33,494 nt of DNA from an uncultured Gammaproteobacteria bacterium (GTDB taxonomy: Bacteria; Pseudomonadota; Gammaproteobacteria; Pseudomonadales; Azotimanducaceae). The notes under the pieces were generated by a model. That model was not told where the DNA came from. It saw only the letters and a program-made list of their open reading frames with translations, and made no database searches. The position numbers and the translations under genes were made by a program. How positions within the stretch are numbered: position 1 is the first letter of the stretch; each line of letters begins with the position of its first letter. Positions 8,807-17,041 of the stretch are shown in pieces. The stretch covers positions 1-33,494 of the forward strand of contig CAJXUL010000009.1 of the NCBI GenBank assembly GCA_913060615.1, in the 5' to 3' direction.

Positions 8807-9064
8807 TTGTTAACTCGGTTTAACTCAATGCTGTTAGAGATTGCTGGTTGCGAAAAATTGCTTTCCAAATTGCTTTCAATGCTGCAGCTTTGAAAAGAAA
8901 ATTGCATCCTCGTCAGCGTATTCTAATCCCCCGAGCTTTTGATGTCCCGCCATTATTCTCTTCATACCATGAAAATCCCGCATGAAAATATTTTCAGTGG
9001 CAATGCTGAGTGGCAATGCTGCATGAAACGACCCAGTGCCAGTCTGCTATGATGTTAGTTCAAT

Positions 9065-9070
9065 AGGGGA
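9065..9070 (+). promoter_or_regulatory. Shine-Dalgarno deciding a GTG start
   Basis: AGGGGA lies 5 nt before GTG at 9076. An ATG overlaps at 9074 but opens only a seven-codon frame (M-W-P-A-K-T-Y-stop), so the GTG is the start of the MFS gene. Confidence 0.7.
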
Positions 9071-9075
9071 ACGAT

Positions 9076-10344
9076 GTGGCCAGCAAAGACATATTGAGTG
9101 CACTGGCAGTGCCTAATTTTCGCTGGTTGTGGGTAGGCAGCCTGGGTTCTTCTTTTGCCATGAATATGCAGATCATTGCCCGGGGTTGGTTGGTGTATAG
9201 CCTCACGTCTTCGGCCATGGACCTGGCCTGGGTGACCTTATCTTTCATGCTGCCTTCGGTTTTATTCTCACTGTATGGCGGTGTGCTGGCAGACCGTTTA
9301 TCAAAGCGCAAGGTTATAGTCTGTGCGCAATCATTGAACTGCCTAGCCACTTTGGTCATGGCAGCAATCATCTTTTCTGAAGCTGTAACGTTTTGGGATT
9401 TTATTTGGTTCGGCTTCTTCAACGGCACAATTTTGGCGTTGTCCATGCCCTCTCGCCATGCCTTTGTACCTGAACTCATTCCAGAAAAATTGATATTCAC
9501 GGCTATGGCGCTGAATACCACCGGCTGGAATTTATCGCGCATTATTGGTCCTGCCTTCGCTGGACTACTCATTGCTTGGCTCGCCGGCGGCGACAAAACC
9601 TCTTCTTACGGGGTGGGCATTGTCTATTTGGTCATTGCCGCCCTCTACCTTATGTCAGCGCTGACTGTGCTGCGGGTAGATCGTCCTGGCTTAGCGTCCC
9701 AGCAAGGTAAGACCGGTACTTTTAACGAAATGCGCGAAGGTCTGCTCTATGTGGGCCAACACCCCAAGGTTTTCGCGCTGATTATTTTGTCCATTGTGCC
9801 TTTTCTCTTTGGTATGCCACTTAACACATTGCTGCCAGCCTTTAACGAAGATGTGTTGGGTGGTCATGCGGACAGCTTGGGTTTGCTCATTTCAGCCATG
9901 GGTGCCGGCGCCATCATTGGTTCCATTTTAATGGCGGGTATGGGCGACCTAAAACGCAAAGGCCTATGGCTACTTTTGAGTTGCGGTGCTTGGGGTGTGT
10001 TGACCGCTTTCTTCGGCTTAACCCAAAGTTCCATTGCGGCCATGCTGGTGATTGCATTGATAGGGCTGCTCAGCAGTTGGAATATGTCGTTAAATCGCGG
10101 CATGTTGCAGATGACTGTAGACGACAATATGCGTGGGCGTATCATGAGCATTGATATGATGTCACATGGCCTTATGCCCCTTGGTGTATTCCCCATCAGT
10201 TGGGTTGCCGAAGTTTATGGCGTAGGCAGTGCGCTTATGGTCAGTGGTAGCGTTTTTGTGCTGTTGACGCTGCTAAGTTTTTTGTGTTTGCGCTCTGTCA
10301 GAGGTCTAGTAGGGGCCCCAGTAAAAGAGCCAAATCACGCCTAA
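9076..10344 (+). CDS. MFS transporter, EntS/MFS_3-type exporter
   Basis: 422-residue inner-membrane protein with about 12 hydrophobic segments. The opening NFRWLWVGSLGSSFAMNMQ is typical of MFS_3 (EntS-like) exporters. MFS motif A is seen as GGVLADRLSKRK (about 68-79), and a second-half DDNMRGRIMS motif is also usual for this group. Members export siderophores, drugs or small metabolites. It starts with GTG. Its stop codon lies inside the first unit of a 13-bp tandem repeat, and 176 bp separate it from the downstream amidohydrolase. Confidence 0.9.
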   Translation: MASKDILSALAVPNFRWLWVGSLGSSFAMNMQIIARGWLVYSLTSSAMDLAWVTLSFMLPSVLFSLYGGVLADRLSKRKVIVCAQSLNCLATLVMAAIIFSEAVTFWDFIWFGFFNGTILALSMPSRHAFVPELIPEKLIFTAMALNTTGWNLSRIIGPAFAGLLIAWLAGGDKTSSYGVGIVYLVIAALYLMSALTVLRVDRPGLASQQGKTGTFNEMREGLLYVGQHPKVFALIILSIVPFLFGMPLNTLLPAFNEDVLGGHADSLGLLISAMGAGAIIGSILMAGMGDLKRKGLWLLLSCGAWGVLTAFFGLTQSSIAAMLVIALIGLLSSWNMSLNRGMLQMTVDDNMRGRIMSIDMMSHGLMPLGVFPISWVAEVYGVGSALMVSGSVFVLLTLLSFLCLRSVRGLVGAPVKEPNHA

Positions 10345-10402
10345 AAGTAACGCCTAGAAGTAACGCGTAAAAGTAACGCGTAAAAGTAACGTGTGAAAAG
10401 TC
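10338..10402. repeat. 13-bp tandem repeat array at the 3' end of the MFS gene
   Basis: Units of consensus CGCSTAAAAGTAA start at 10338, 10351, 10364 and 10377, with a degenerate fifth unit at 10390. The first unit contains the TAA stop of the MFS gene. Units 3 and 4 are identical; units 1 and 2 differ by one or two bases. The period is not a multiple of three. Confidence 0.9.
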
Positions 10403-10520
10403 ACAAACGAAGGTGCCATATAGTTTGGCTTGTCTACCTTTAGTCTGGGCTTTGCGCGTACACAGTTCAGCTTAAAACGGTGTAAGACCGTAAACTTGCT
10501 TTTTAATTGAGGGTGCGCCC

Positions 10521-12389
10521 ATGCAGTGGGATCTAATTGTCCGCAACGCAAAGGTTTTTGATGGTTCTGGACGTCCCGGACGCCAAGGCGATATTGCTGT
10601 TAAAAATGGCAAAATTGCTGCCTTGGGTGGGCGCCTACCTACCAGTGCAACAAAATCCATCCATGACGCAGACGGCCTTTGGCTGACTCCGGGCTTGCTA
10701 GATATTCATACTCATGAAGATTTGGAAGCCGAGTTAGATCCGGGTTTGCCTGAAGTAGTTCGGCACGGCACCACCAGTGTCATTGTTGGCAATTGCAGTA
10801 TTGGTCTGGCTTTCGGGGCTCAGCGTAGTGAACGCCAAGACCCTATAGTCGACTGCTTTGCTCGCGTGGAAAATATACCCAAAACCGTTTTAGCAAAAAC
10901 TGCAGATAAAGCTGTGTGGACTACGCCTCGAGAATACTTAGAGCACTTAGATGAGCTGCCGTTGTCGGCAAACATGGCGCCGTTTTTGCCGCATTCTATG
11001 CTGCGTATTGAGGTGATGGGCCTGCAAGACAGTATTAGTCGTCAACCCACGGGCACAGAGTTGCTTCGAATGACGGGGATTTTAGAAGAAGCATTGGAAG
11101 ACGGTTACATGGGGATGTCTACCGATGGCCTGCCGTTACACTTTTTGGCCAATGAGCCAAATCTCGAAAAACGCATACCCACTCAATACGCCAGTTTTGC
11201 AGAATACAAAGCCCTCACTGACGTGCTTCGTAAGCATGACCGGGTGTGGCAAATGACCCCGGCCACAGACGATGGTCTGCTGACCACGCGCTTGTTTATG
11301 CTCAGCAGTGGCAGAATTTATGGCAAGCCGCTTAAAGTCACCGCATTGGCAGCAATCGATAGCGTCAATAACCGCATGAATAAATCTCGTGCGCTACTTT
11401 TTGCGAATATGCTCAATACCAATTTTTTGCAGGGTAACTTTCGCATGCAGGCGTTGAGTGCGCCGTTCCGTATTTACTCTGAGGGCGCGGTGAGTCCTCT
11501 CGCTGAGGCAGATCCGTTGTTGCGTCGCTTAATTGCAACGGAACTCGAAGATGTTGCTAAACGCCGTGACATTCTCAGTGAGCCCGAATTCGTTGCAGCC
11601 TTTCGTGAGATGTGGATGCGCGGCAAGAGTGGTTTTAACCTGGCCCATTTGCGTCGGATCTTGCGCATAGAGAACGAATTTCTCACCCGCGACCTTAATG
11701 ATATGGTTATTTATCGGTCCGTGGTGACGCCCTGGTTAGATCAATCTATGGCTTGGATTTACCAACGCTATGTTGCTTGGTTGGGTGTGGCGGAAATCAT
11801 TGAAGATGCAGAGGAACTCCGTGCATTTGAGGCCATGGGCAAAAATATTGCAGATGAGGCTGGGTTCTTTTTAGCCCTGCTGCATCATTTTGATCGTGAC
11901 TTGCACTGGCATTATGTGGCGGCAAATAAAGACCCGGAGGTGATCAAACAGTTATTGTTACACCCCAAACTTCTGCCGGGCTTCAATGACAGCGGTGCGC
12001 ATGTGACCAATATGGCATTCTTTGACGGTAACCTGCGCGCACTGAAAATTGGCCTGGAAGATTCTGAAGAGGTCTTCAGTCACATGGTCAGTCGACTGAC
12101 TCAAGAGCCCGCAGAATTTTTTGGCTTAGATGTTGGGCGCTTAGAAGTGGGCGCTCGTGCGGATATGGCTCTGTTCAATCCAACCAACTTGGCAAAGTAC
12201 GATGGTGAGGCCAGTGTCCAGTACCAATATCGAGACGTCTTCGACTGCCATCAACTTGTTAACAGGTCAGATGGTGTCGTGGGTGGTGTCTATGTGGGCG
12301 GTGAGCGTGTTTGGCAGGGTGATCAGTACACTGAAGTGCATGGGAAAAAGTCTTTGGCCGGTGCGTTGCGAGTTAAGAGCCGAGGCTAG
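10521..12389 (+). CDS. N-acyl-D-amino-acid deacylase-type amidohydrolase (amidohydrolase_3)
   Basis: 622-residue amidohydrolase of the D-aminoacylase superfamily. The N-terminus has the beta-sandwich start DLIVRNAKVFDGSG, then the metal motif DIHTHED (His63, His65), GNCS with Cys92 (a zinc ligand in D-aminoacylase) and GFNDSGAH (Asp490). The ALFNPTNLAKY region and C-terminal strands complete the fold. It is longer than D-aminoacylase (about 480 aa). In the region where D-aminoacylase supplies two more zinc His ligands (about 235-280), I see MTPATDD and ALAAID with no obvious His, so metal content and reaction may differ. Similar large proteins are common beside P450, SDR and acyl-CoA dehydrogenase genes in marine and actinobacterial genomes. 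The substrate is unknown. Confidence 0.85.
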   Translation: MQWDLIVRNAKVFDGSGRPGRQGDIAVKNGKIAALGGRLPTSATKSIHDADGLWLTPGLLDIHTHEDLEAELDPGLPEVVRHGTTSVIVGNCSIGLAFGAQRSERQDPIVDCFARVENIPKTVLAKTADKAVWTTPREYLEHLDELPLSANMAPFLPHSMLRIEVMGLQDSISRQPTGTELLRMTGILEEALEDGYMGMSTDGLPLHFLANEPNLEKRIPTQYASFAEYKALTDVLRKHDRVWQMTPATDDGLLTTRLFMLSSGRIYGKPLKVTALAAIDSVNNRMNKSRALLFANMLNTNFLQGNFRMQALSAPFRIYSEGAVSPLAEADPLLRRLIATELEDVAKRRDILSEPEFVAAFREMWMRGKSGFNLAHLRRILRIENEFLTRDLNDMVIYRSVVTPWLDQSMAWIYQRYVAWLGVAEIIEDAEELRAFEAMGKNIADEAGFFLALLHHFDRDLHWHYVAANKDPEVIKQLLLHPKLLPGFNDSGAHVTNMAFFDGNLRALKIGLEDSEEVFSHMVSRLTQEPAEFFGLDVGRLEVGARADMALFNPTNLAKYDGEASVQYQYRDVFDCHQLVNRSDGVVGGVYVGGERVWQGDQYTEVHGKKSLAGALRVKSRG

Positions 12390-12444
12390 GTTTTAGGCAC
12401 TGAGGCCGGGCCGAGAGCAGGTAGTTCTAATCAGGCAGGGCAAG

Positions 12445-12476
12445 GGCGCAAATCTAGAGTAATCCAGATTTGCGCC
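12445..12476. terminator. Perfect 11-bp hairpin between convergent genes
   Basis: GGCGCAAATCT (12445-12455), 10-nt loop, AGATTTGCGCC (12466-12476). It lies between the convergent ends of the amidohydrolase and acyl-CoA dehydrogenase genes and is probably a bidirectional transcript end. Neither side has a run of T. Confidence 0.55.
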
Positions 12477-12488
12477 AAGTAGATATCT

Positions 12489-12502
12489 AACAAATATTTG
12501 TT
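12489..12502. repeat. 14-bp perfect palindrome just after the dehydrogenase stop
   Basis: AACAAATATTTGTT is perfectly self-complementary and lies immediately 3' of the stop codon of the minus-strand acyl-CoA dehydrogenase. Read on the minus strand, CTAACA...TGTTAG can also form a hairpin, so it may help end that operon's transcript. Confidence 0.5.
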
Positions 12503-12503
12503 G

Positions 12504-13664
12504 TTAGTCTTTAGGCTGACCTAATAGACGTTCAGCAATAATGTTGCGTTGAATATTTGGCGTACCACCACCAATCACCACATTCGGCCAGTTCAAAGCT
12601 GATTTAGACCATGTGCCTCCATCTACGGCGCTTTCGCCGCCACGCAACTGTAAGCCGGCCTGACCCATTAGCTGTACTGCGAAGTCATCTATCTCAATTT
12701 CCAAGCTTGCGCGATGCAGCTTATTAACCGAAGTCTCCGAAGTCAGCGGTTCACCCTTAATTTGCTTTGTCAGGTAGCGCAGACCATTAAACTTCATGGC
12801 TGCAACTTTCATTTCAAAGCGCGCAATGGTACGTCTTACTTTGGGGTCATTGCTGGCAGGTTGGCCCTGTTTGCTAGTGGTTTTAACCAACTCTTTCAAG
12901 TTTTCTAGTTTCTCAAACATTTGTGTCACCTCACCAATGCTAGAGCGTTCGTTAGCCAATGCAGACACGGTTACATTCCAACCTTCGCCTTCAGCGCCAA
13001 GTCGGTTTTCTACCGGCACTTGGACGTCGGTGAAGAAGATTTCTGCAAAGTGTTTGTCGCCTGCCATATTTTGTATGGGGCGAACTTCCACGCCTGGCGC
13101 ATCCATTGGCACTAAGAAACAAGTAATGCCGTCGTGCTTAGATTCAACATCAAATTTTGTGCGGGTGAGCAAAATAATCCACTGTGACCAAGGCGCGCCG
13201 GTGGTCCAGATTTTTTGTCCATTGACCAAATAGTGATCGCCCTTAAGTTCCGCCTTGCACTGAATAGCGGCCAAATCAGAGCCATGGTTAGGCTCAGAAT
13301 AGCCAGTACACCAAGTGACTTTACTGTCCAAAATGTCAGGGATGAATTTGCGTTTTTGCTCTTCGGTACCGTATTGCATAATGCCTGGGCCCACCCAAGC
13401 TAGGCCCATCATTGAGGTGCCCAGTGGTGGCGCTTTGGCCAACGCCATTTCTTCACGCAAAATGGTTTGCTCTATGAGGCCACCTTCGCTGCCGCCAAAT
13501 TCTTTTGGCCAAGCAAAGCCAACCCAACCTTTGGCGCGCACTTTTTCTAGCCAGTTAGCGAGAAAGTTTTTGTCGCGCTCTTTCTTGGGTGGCAGGTTGT
13601 CGCTGATAAAACTGCGTACTTCTTCACGAAATGATTGTTCGCTTGCGGTGTAATCAAAATCCAT
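12504..13664 (-). CDS. Acyl-CoA dehydrogenase, catalytic-type subunit (FadE29/ChsE2-like)
   Basis: 386 residues from the ATG at 13664, chosen because AGGAGG sits 6 nt upstream inside the end of the preceding gene and the ATG overlaps that gene's TAA (TAATG). FAD and substrate motifs are visible: WCTGYSEPNHGSDLA (117-131), WTTGA (153-157) and GGGTPNIQRNIIAERLLG near the C-terminus. The classical Glu of medium-chain enzymes is replaced by Gly there, but Glu239 in LANERSS aligns with the helix-G catalytic base of isovaleryl-CoA dehydrogenase and of FadE29-type enzymes. With the upstream paralogue it likely forms an alpha2beta2 enzyme that desaturates a bulky or branched acyl-CoA. No electron-transfer flavoprotein gene is present. 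Confidence 0.92.
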   Translation of the reverse strand: MDFDYTASEQSFREEVRSFISDNLPPKKERDKNFLANWLEKVRAKGWVGFAWPKEFGGSEGGLIEQTILREEMALAKAPPLGTSMMGLAWVGPGIMQYGTEEQKRKFIPDILDSKVTWCTGYSEPNHGSDLAAIQCKAELKGDHYLVNGQKIWTTGAPWSQWIILLTRTKFDVESKHDGITCFLVPMDAPGVEVRPIQNMAGDKHFAEIFFTDVQVPVENRLGAEGEGWNVTVSALANERSSIGEVTQMFEKLENLKELVKTTSKQGQPASNDPKVRRTIARFEMKVAAMKFNGLRYLTKQIKGEPLTSETSVNKLHRASLEIEIDDFAVQLMGQAGLQLRGGESAVDGGTWSKSALNWPNVVIGGGTPNIQRNIIAERLLGQPKD

Positions 13665-14767
13665 TACAAACCTCCTAAGGTTGCGATTCGGTCCATGTGA
13701 TAATCGGAGTCGCCGTACATTGGGCGAGCCCATTTAGATCTCTTCAAATAAAGTTGTGCGTCGTATTCTGCAGTGAAGCCGATTGCGCCATGTAAACCCA
13801 CGCCGTCGATGCCAATTTGTGCAAAGGCATCCGAGGCATAACCTTTTGCCAAAGACACAGCTTTTGCCAACCCTGCAACATCGTCATCTACAGACCACGC
13901 CGCATAGTAGCTTAGCGAGCGATAGCTCTCTAAATCTACATACATATCAGCAAGGCGATGTTTCACGCCTTGGTATTGACCAATAGGCTTGCCAAATTGG
14001 ATACGCTCTTTGGCATAGCTGCTGGTCATCTCTAAAATGGCTGCGCCAGCACCGACCATTTCCGCAGTGGTCGCAACCGCGCCGCAGTCGGTTAAAAATG
14101 CCAATTGCTCTTCGCTCATTGGTAGCAAGAAGTCTGCGCTGATAGTCACGCCGTCAAGATTCACACTTGCCATTGGCTTGGTGGTGTCCATGGTCGGCTG
14201 GTGGGTAATCTTGACGTTGTCTTTAGCCACTGCGGCTAGGGCTAAACCGTCAGGTCCATTGACCGCCAAAAGCAAATAGTCTGCGGCAGCGGCGTCGTTA
14301 ACGAAGGGCTTAGTGCCTTTCAGCACGTAGCCATCTTCGCTGGCATGGGCTTCGGCGGTAATCGCTTTGGGATCAATCCAATTAGCTTCGTCGTACAAGC
14401 CAATGGTGCAAATGGCAGAGCCTGACGCCATGGCTGGAAGCCAATCGCTCTTTTGCTTGTCGTTGCCACAAGTTAGTACAGCGGCACTGGCCAATGCTTG
14501 AGAAGCAATGGGCAGTGGGCATAAGCCCTCAGCGGCTGCTTCAAGTACCACAGTGAGGTCGATCCATTTAAGACCCAACCCGCCGTGTGCTTCGGGAATG
14601 GTTAAGCCTAACCAGCCCAGATCTGCTATCTGCTGCCACAGGGCGCTGTCGAAACGGCTCTCGCTGGCTGCGATTTCTCGCACCTTAGGCATTGGACATG
14701 CCTCTTTAATAAACCGCTCAACTTGATCTCTGAGCAGGCTTTGTTCTTCTGTAAAACCAAAGTTCAT
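13664..14767 (-). CDS. Acyl-CoA dehydrogenase, likely non-catalytic partner (FadE28/ChsE1-like)
   Basis: 367-residue acyl-CoA dehydrogenase homologue. It has the N-terminal helical domain, a middle beta domain and the C-terminal FAD-contact motifs YAKERIQFGKPIGQYQGVKH and GLHGAIGFTAEYDAQLYLKR. Neither usual catalytic Glu position carries Glu: the helix-G site aligns with Gly, and the C-terminal site reads MYGDSDYH. This matches the partner subunit of heteromeric steroid side-chain dehydrogenases (FadE28-FadE29 type), where one subunit gives the base and the other completes the FAD site. Its TAA overlaps the ATG of the next gene by one base, so translation is probably coupled and subunit amounts matched. 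It lies 33 bp downstream of the SDR. Confidence 0.9.
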   Translation of the reverse strand: MNFGFTEEQSLLRDQVERFIKEACPMPKVREIAASESRFDSALWQQIADLGWLGLTIPEAHGGLGLKWIDLTVVLEAAAEGLCPLPIASQALASAAVLTCGNDKQKSDWLPAMASGSAICTIGLYDEANWIDPKAITAEAHASEDGYVLKGTKPFVNDAAAADYLLLAVNGPDGLALAAVAKDNVKITHQPTMDTTKPMASVNLDGVTISADFLLPMSEEQLAFLTDCGAVATTAEMVGAGAAILEMTSSYAKERIQFGKPIGQYQGVKHRLADMYVDLESYRSLSYYAAWSVDDDVAGLAKAVSLAKGYASDAFAQIGIDGVGLHGAIGFTAEYDAQLYLKRSKWARPMYGDSDYHMDRIATLGGL

Positions 14768-14800
14768 ATTTTTATCGCTCTATAAAAGTGAAGGGCGGGG

Positions 14801-15676
14801 TTAAGCGCCGCGTAATGGATTGACCGGTGGCCAATTTTCTTTGCTGGCGAGAATTTGCTCACCAATTTCTGCTACGTCCCAAACTTCGCCGCTGGCACTA
14901 CGCTGGGCGATAGGCGTTACCTGCCAACTCAGCAGTGAGACGTTGTTGCCGGCAACCAGCCATTGTCTGCCGCTGACATCTTTCGCTTCATCTGTACACA
15001 GCCAAACCACAGGAGGTGAAACAGCTTCAGGAGGAAAGTCTTCCTGGATGTCTTCGGGCAGGATATCTGTTGTTAGACGTGAGGTGGCCGTAGGCGCCAA
15101 GACGTTAACGGTAATACCGTACTTTATACCTTCTAGCCATAAGCAACGCATAAAGCCAGCAATGCCCGCTTTGGCAGCACCGTAGTTGGTTTGTCCAAAG
15201 TTACCCAGCAAGCCTGAGGTAGAGCTAGTCATAATGATGCGCCCACCAGTGCCTTGCTCAATCATTTGATCATAGGCGACCTTGGAGACCAAGTAAGTGC
15301 CGCGCAGATGCACGTCCATAACCACATCCCACATATCGTCGGTCATGTTTTTGAAAGACTTATCTCTTAGAATGCCAGCATTGGCGATAAGGATGTCGAT
15401 TTTGCCAAAGCTGTCTATAGCTGCTTTGACCATGCCTTCAGCGTCAGCTCGGGATGTGACCGAGCCATAATGCGCTACAGCTTCGCCGCCAGTTGCATTG
15501 ATTTCATCAACCACGCCATCTGCCATAGATGCGCTGGCCCCAGTGCCATCTCGAGCACCGCCCAAATCATTCACTACGACTTTAGCGCCTTCTTTGGCCA
15601 GCAGAATTGCGTGGGCGCGACCCAAGCCGCCACCTGCACCGGTGACCAATGCAACCTTACCGTCTAACATTCCCAT
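14801..15676 (-). CDS. SDR, 3-hydroxyacyl-CoA dehydrogenase type (MFE-2/17beta-HSD4-like)
   Basis: 291-residue SDR with TGAGGGLG (12-19), VVNDLGG (34-40; the Asp favours NAD+), NAG (99-101), Ser152 and YGAAK (Tyr165, Lys169). The NDLGG motif and long C-terminal extension resemble the dehydrogenase domain of peroxisomal multifunctional enzyme 2 and mycobacterial SDRs that oxidise 3-hydroxyacyl-CoAs of steroid side chains. It is the first gene of a three-gene minus-strand operon with two acyl-CoA dehydrogenases, which supports a beta-oxidation role. AGGGAG precedes the chosen ATG by 6 nt; a second in-frame ATG is two codons later. Confidence 0.9.
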   Translation of the reverse strand: MGMLDGKVALVTGAGGGLGRAHAILLAKEGAKVVVNDLGGARDGTGASASMADGVVDEINATGGEAVAHYGSVTSRADAEGMVKAAIDSFGKIDILIANAGILRDKSFKNMTDDMWDVVMDVHLRGTYLVSKVAYDQMIEQGTGGRIIMTSSTSGLLGNFGQTNYGAAKAGIAGFMRCLWLEGIKYGITVNVLAPTATSRLTTDILPEDIQEDFPPEAVSPPVVWLCTDEAKDVSGRQWLVAGNNVSLLSWQVTPIAQRSASGEVWDVAEIGEQILASKENWPPVNPLRGA

Positions 15677-16182
15677 ATCATTCTCCCTTTAAATAATCTC
15701 TTTCGTGCGCAATTTACTAAGCAAATTAGAGTTCTATGCAAAGCCCAAATTCCGCGTCGACCTTAATTTTTGGATCATCCAATAAGTATCCGCTCTGATA
15801 GATTTGCCTGTAATGGCGAAGCGGTCGTCTGTTCAGCAGTGACACAGCCCAAATAATATTGGCTAGGGGTGAGCGGCTGCTATGTTGTGACGGATCCCCA
15901 CTGCCCCCCTAAATTGGATGCAGCACTTATATACGGAGCCAGATATTAGCATTGAAAAAAGCCAAAGTAGAATGCTGTCCGGATGCCTTACCTCCAATGA
16001 ATAATTTCCCAATATTTCAGGCCGCCTGATTTTCTCACAGCTGTTAGGCCGGCTAGGCAGCCGTTGCAGATAACTAGCTGTCTCCCACAGCCCTTAACCT
16101 GCGCAGCATTTGGTGCTACAACTGACGCTTATCAATCTTCACAGATTAGAGTTAGTTTGAGTTAGTTAGAGCTTGGGAGAGC
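15677..16182. promoter_or_regulatory. 506-bp divergent intergenic region, no gene seen
   Basis: Separates the minus-strand SDR/dehydrogenase operon from the plus-strand SDR, so it should hold promoters for both. I see no supported ORF or RNA gene. At 16149-16171 a 10-bp unit GAGTTAGTTW is tandemly repeated, just before the start of the plus-strand SDR. No clear operator palindrome was recognised. Confidence 0.5.
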
Positions 16183-16941
16183 ATGAATATGGATGAACTA
16201 TTTGATTTCACCGGTAAGGTGGCTTTGGTAACGGGTGGCAGTCGTGGACTGGGTAGAGAAATGGCTTTGGCATTAGCCGCGCGCGGTGCCGATGTGGTGA
16301 TCACCAGTCGTAAAGCCGATGCCTGCGCCAGTGTCGCAGCCGAAATAGAAACTATGGGGCGACAAGCCTTGGCATATGGCTGTCATGTTGGTCACTGGGG
16401 CGAGATTGATGCAATGGTTGAAGCGGCCTACGAGCGTTTTGGGCGCATTGACATACTCATTAACAATGCTGGCATGTCGCCCTTGTACGACAAACTCTCT
16501 TCAGTCAGTGAAGAGCTGTTTGATAAGGTCATAGGGGTTAACTTAAAAGGCCCGTTTCGCCTTATGGCCAATGTGGGTGAGCGCATGGCGGAAGGCGAGG
16601 GCGGCAGTATTATAAATATCAGCAGCGTTGCCTCTCTCTCACCGTCGCCTGCCTCGGAACCGTACGGTGCTGCAAAATCAGGTTTGAATGCGTTAACGCG
16701 TTCTTTTGCTTTTGCCTTAGGGCCAAATGTTCGCGTCAACGGTATTGCTGCGGGGCCATTTTTAACGGATATTTCTAAAGCCTGGGACATGCCTGCTTTT
16801 GAGCGCAGAGCGAAATCTACCCAAGCGCTTGGACGTGGCGGCAGACCTGATGAAATAGTCGGTGCAGCATTATACTTGGCCAGCAGTTCTGCGAGTTTCA
16901 CCACCGGCACCGTAATTCGCGTAGATGGCGGTTCTGTTTAG
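16183..16941 (+). CDS. Short-chain dehydrogenase/reductase, likely NADP-type
   Basis: 252-residue classical SDR. It has TGGSRGLG after strand 1, NNAG, a Ser in INISSV and YGAAK with usual spacing, and the C-terminal RVDGG turn. Ser-Arg-Lys after the second beta-strand (TSRK) suggests NADP(H) preference, unlike the other two SDRs here. GGGAG at 16175-16179 is only 3 nt from the first ATG but 9 nt from the in-frame ATG at 16189, which may be the true start. It is monocistronic. A ketone/alcohol step in the island's pathway is likely; the substrate is not determinable. Confidence 0.9.
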   Translation: MNMDELFDFTGKVALVTGGSRGLGREMALALAARGADVVITSRKADACASVAAEIETMGRQALAYGCHVGHWGEIDAMVEAAYERFGRIDILINNAGMSPLYDKLSSVSEELFDKVIGVNLKGPFRLMANVGERMAEGEGGSIINISSVASLSPSPASEPYGAAKSGLNALTRSFAFALGPNVRVNGIAAGPFLTDISKAWDMPAFERRAKSTQALGRGGRPDEIVGAALYLASSSASFTTGTVIRVDGGSV

Positions 16942-16959
16942 TTTTATAGTCTTTTGACC

Positions 16960-17002
16960 AAGGCATAGCCTTTTACCTAGGACATAGCCTTTATTTTAAG
17001 GC
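16960..17002 (+). terminator. Tandem AAGGC/GCCTT hairpins after the SDR
   Basis: AAGGC-ATA-GCCTT followed by TT (16960-16974) and a second GCCTT-TATTTT-AAGGC (16987-17002). The sequence ATAGCCTTT occurs twice. It lies between the convergent SDR and ATP-grasp genes and is a plausible bidirectional terminator with short stems. Confidence 0.4.
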
Positions 17003-17041
17003 CAATTGGGTCAGTGTTAGAGACAACTTGGTTGGGCATTT

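Noticed and set aside
13665-13733. 23-residue N-terminal extension of the catalytic acyl-CoA dehydrogenase
   Set aside because: The extension lies inside the upstream gene, and AGGAGG precedes the internal ATG at the right distance.
7139-16018. Shared 11-mer CCCAATATTTC near 7139 and 16007
   Set aside because: Short AT-rich match without further similarity; probably chance.
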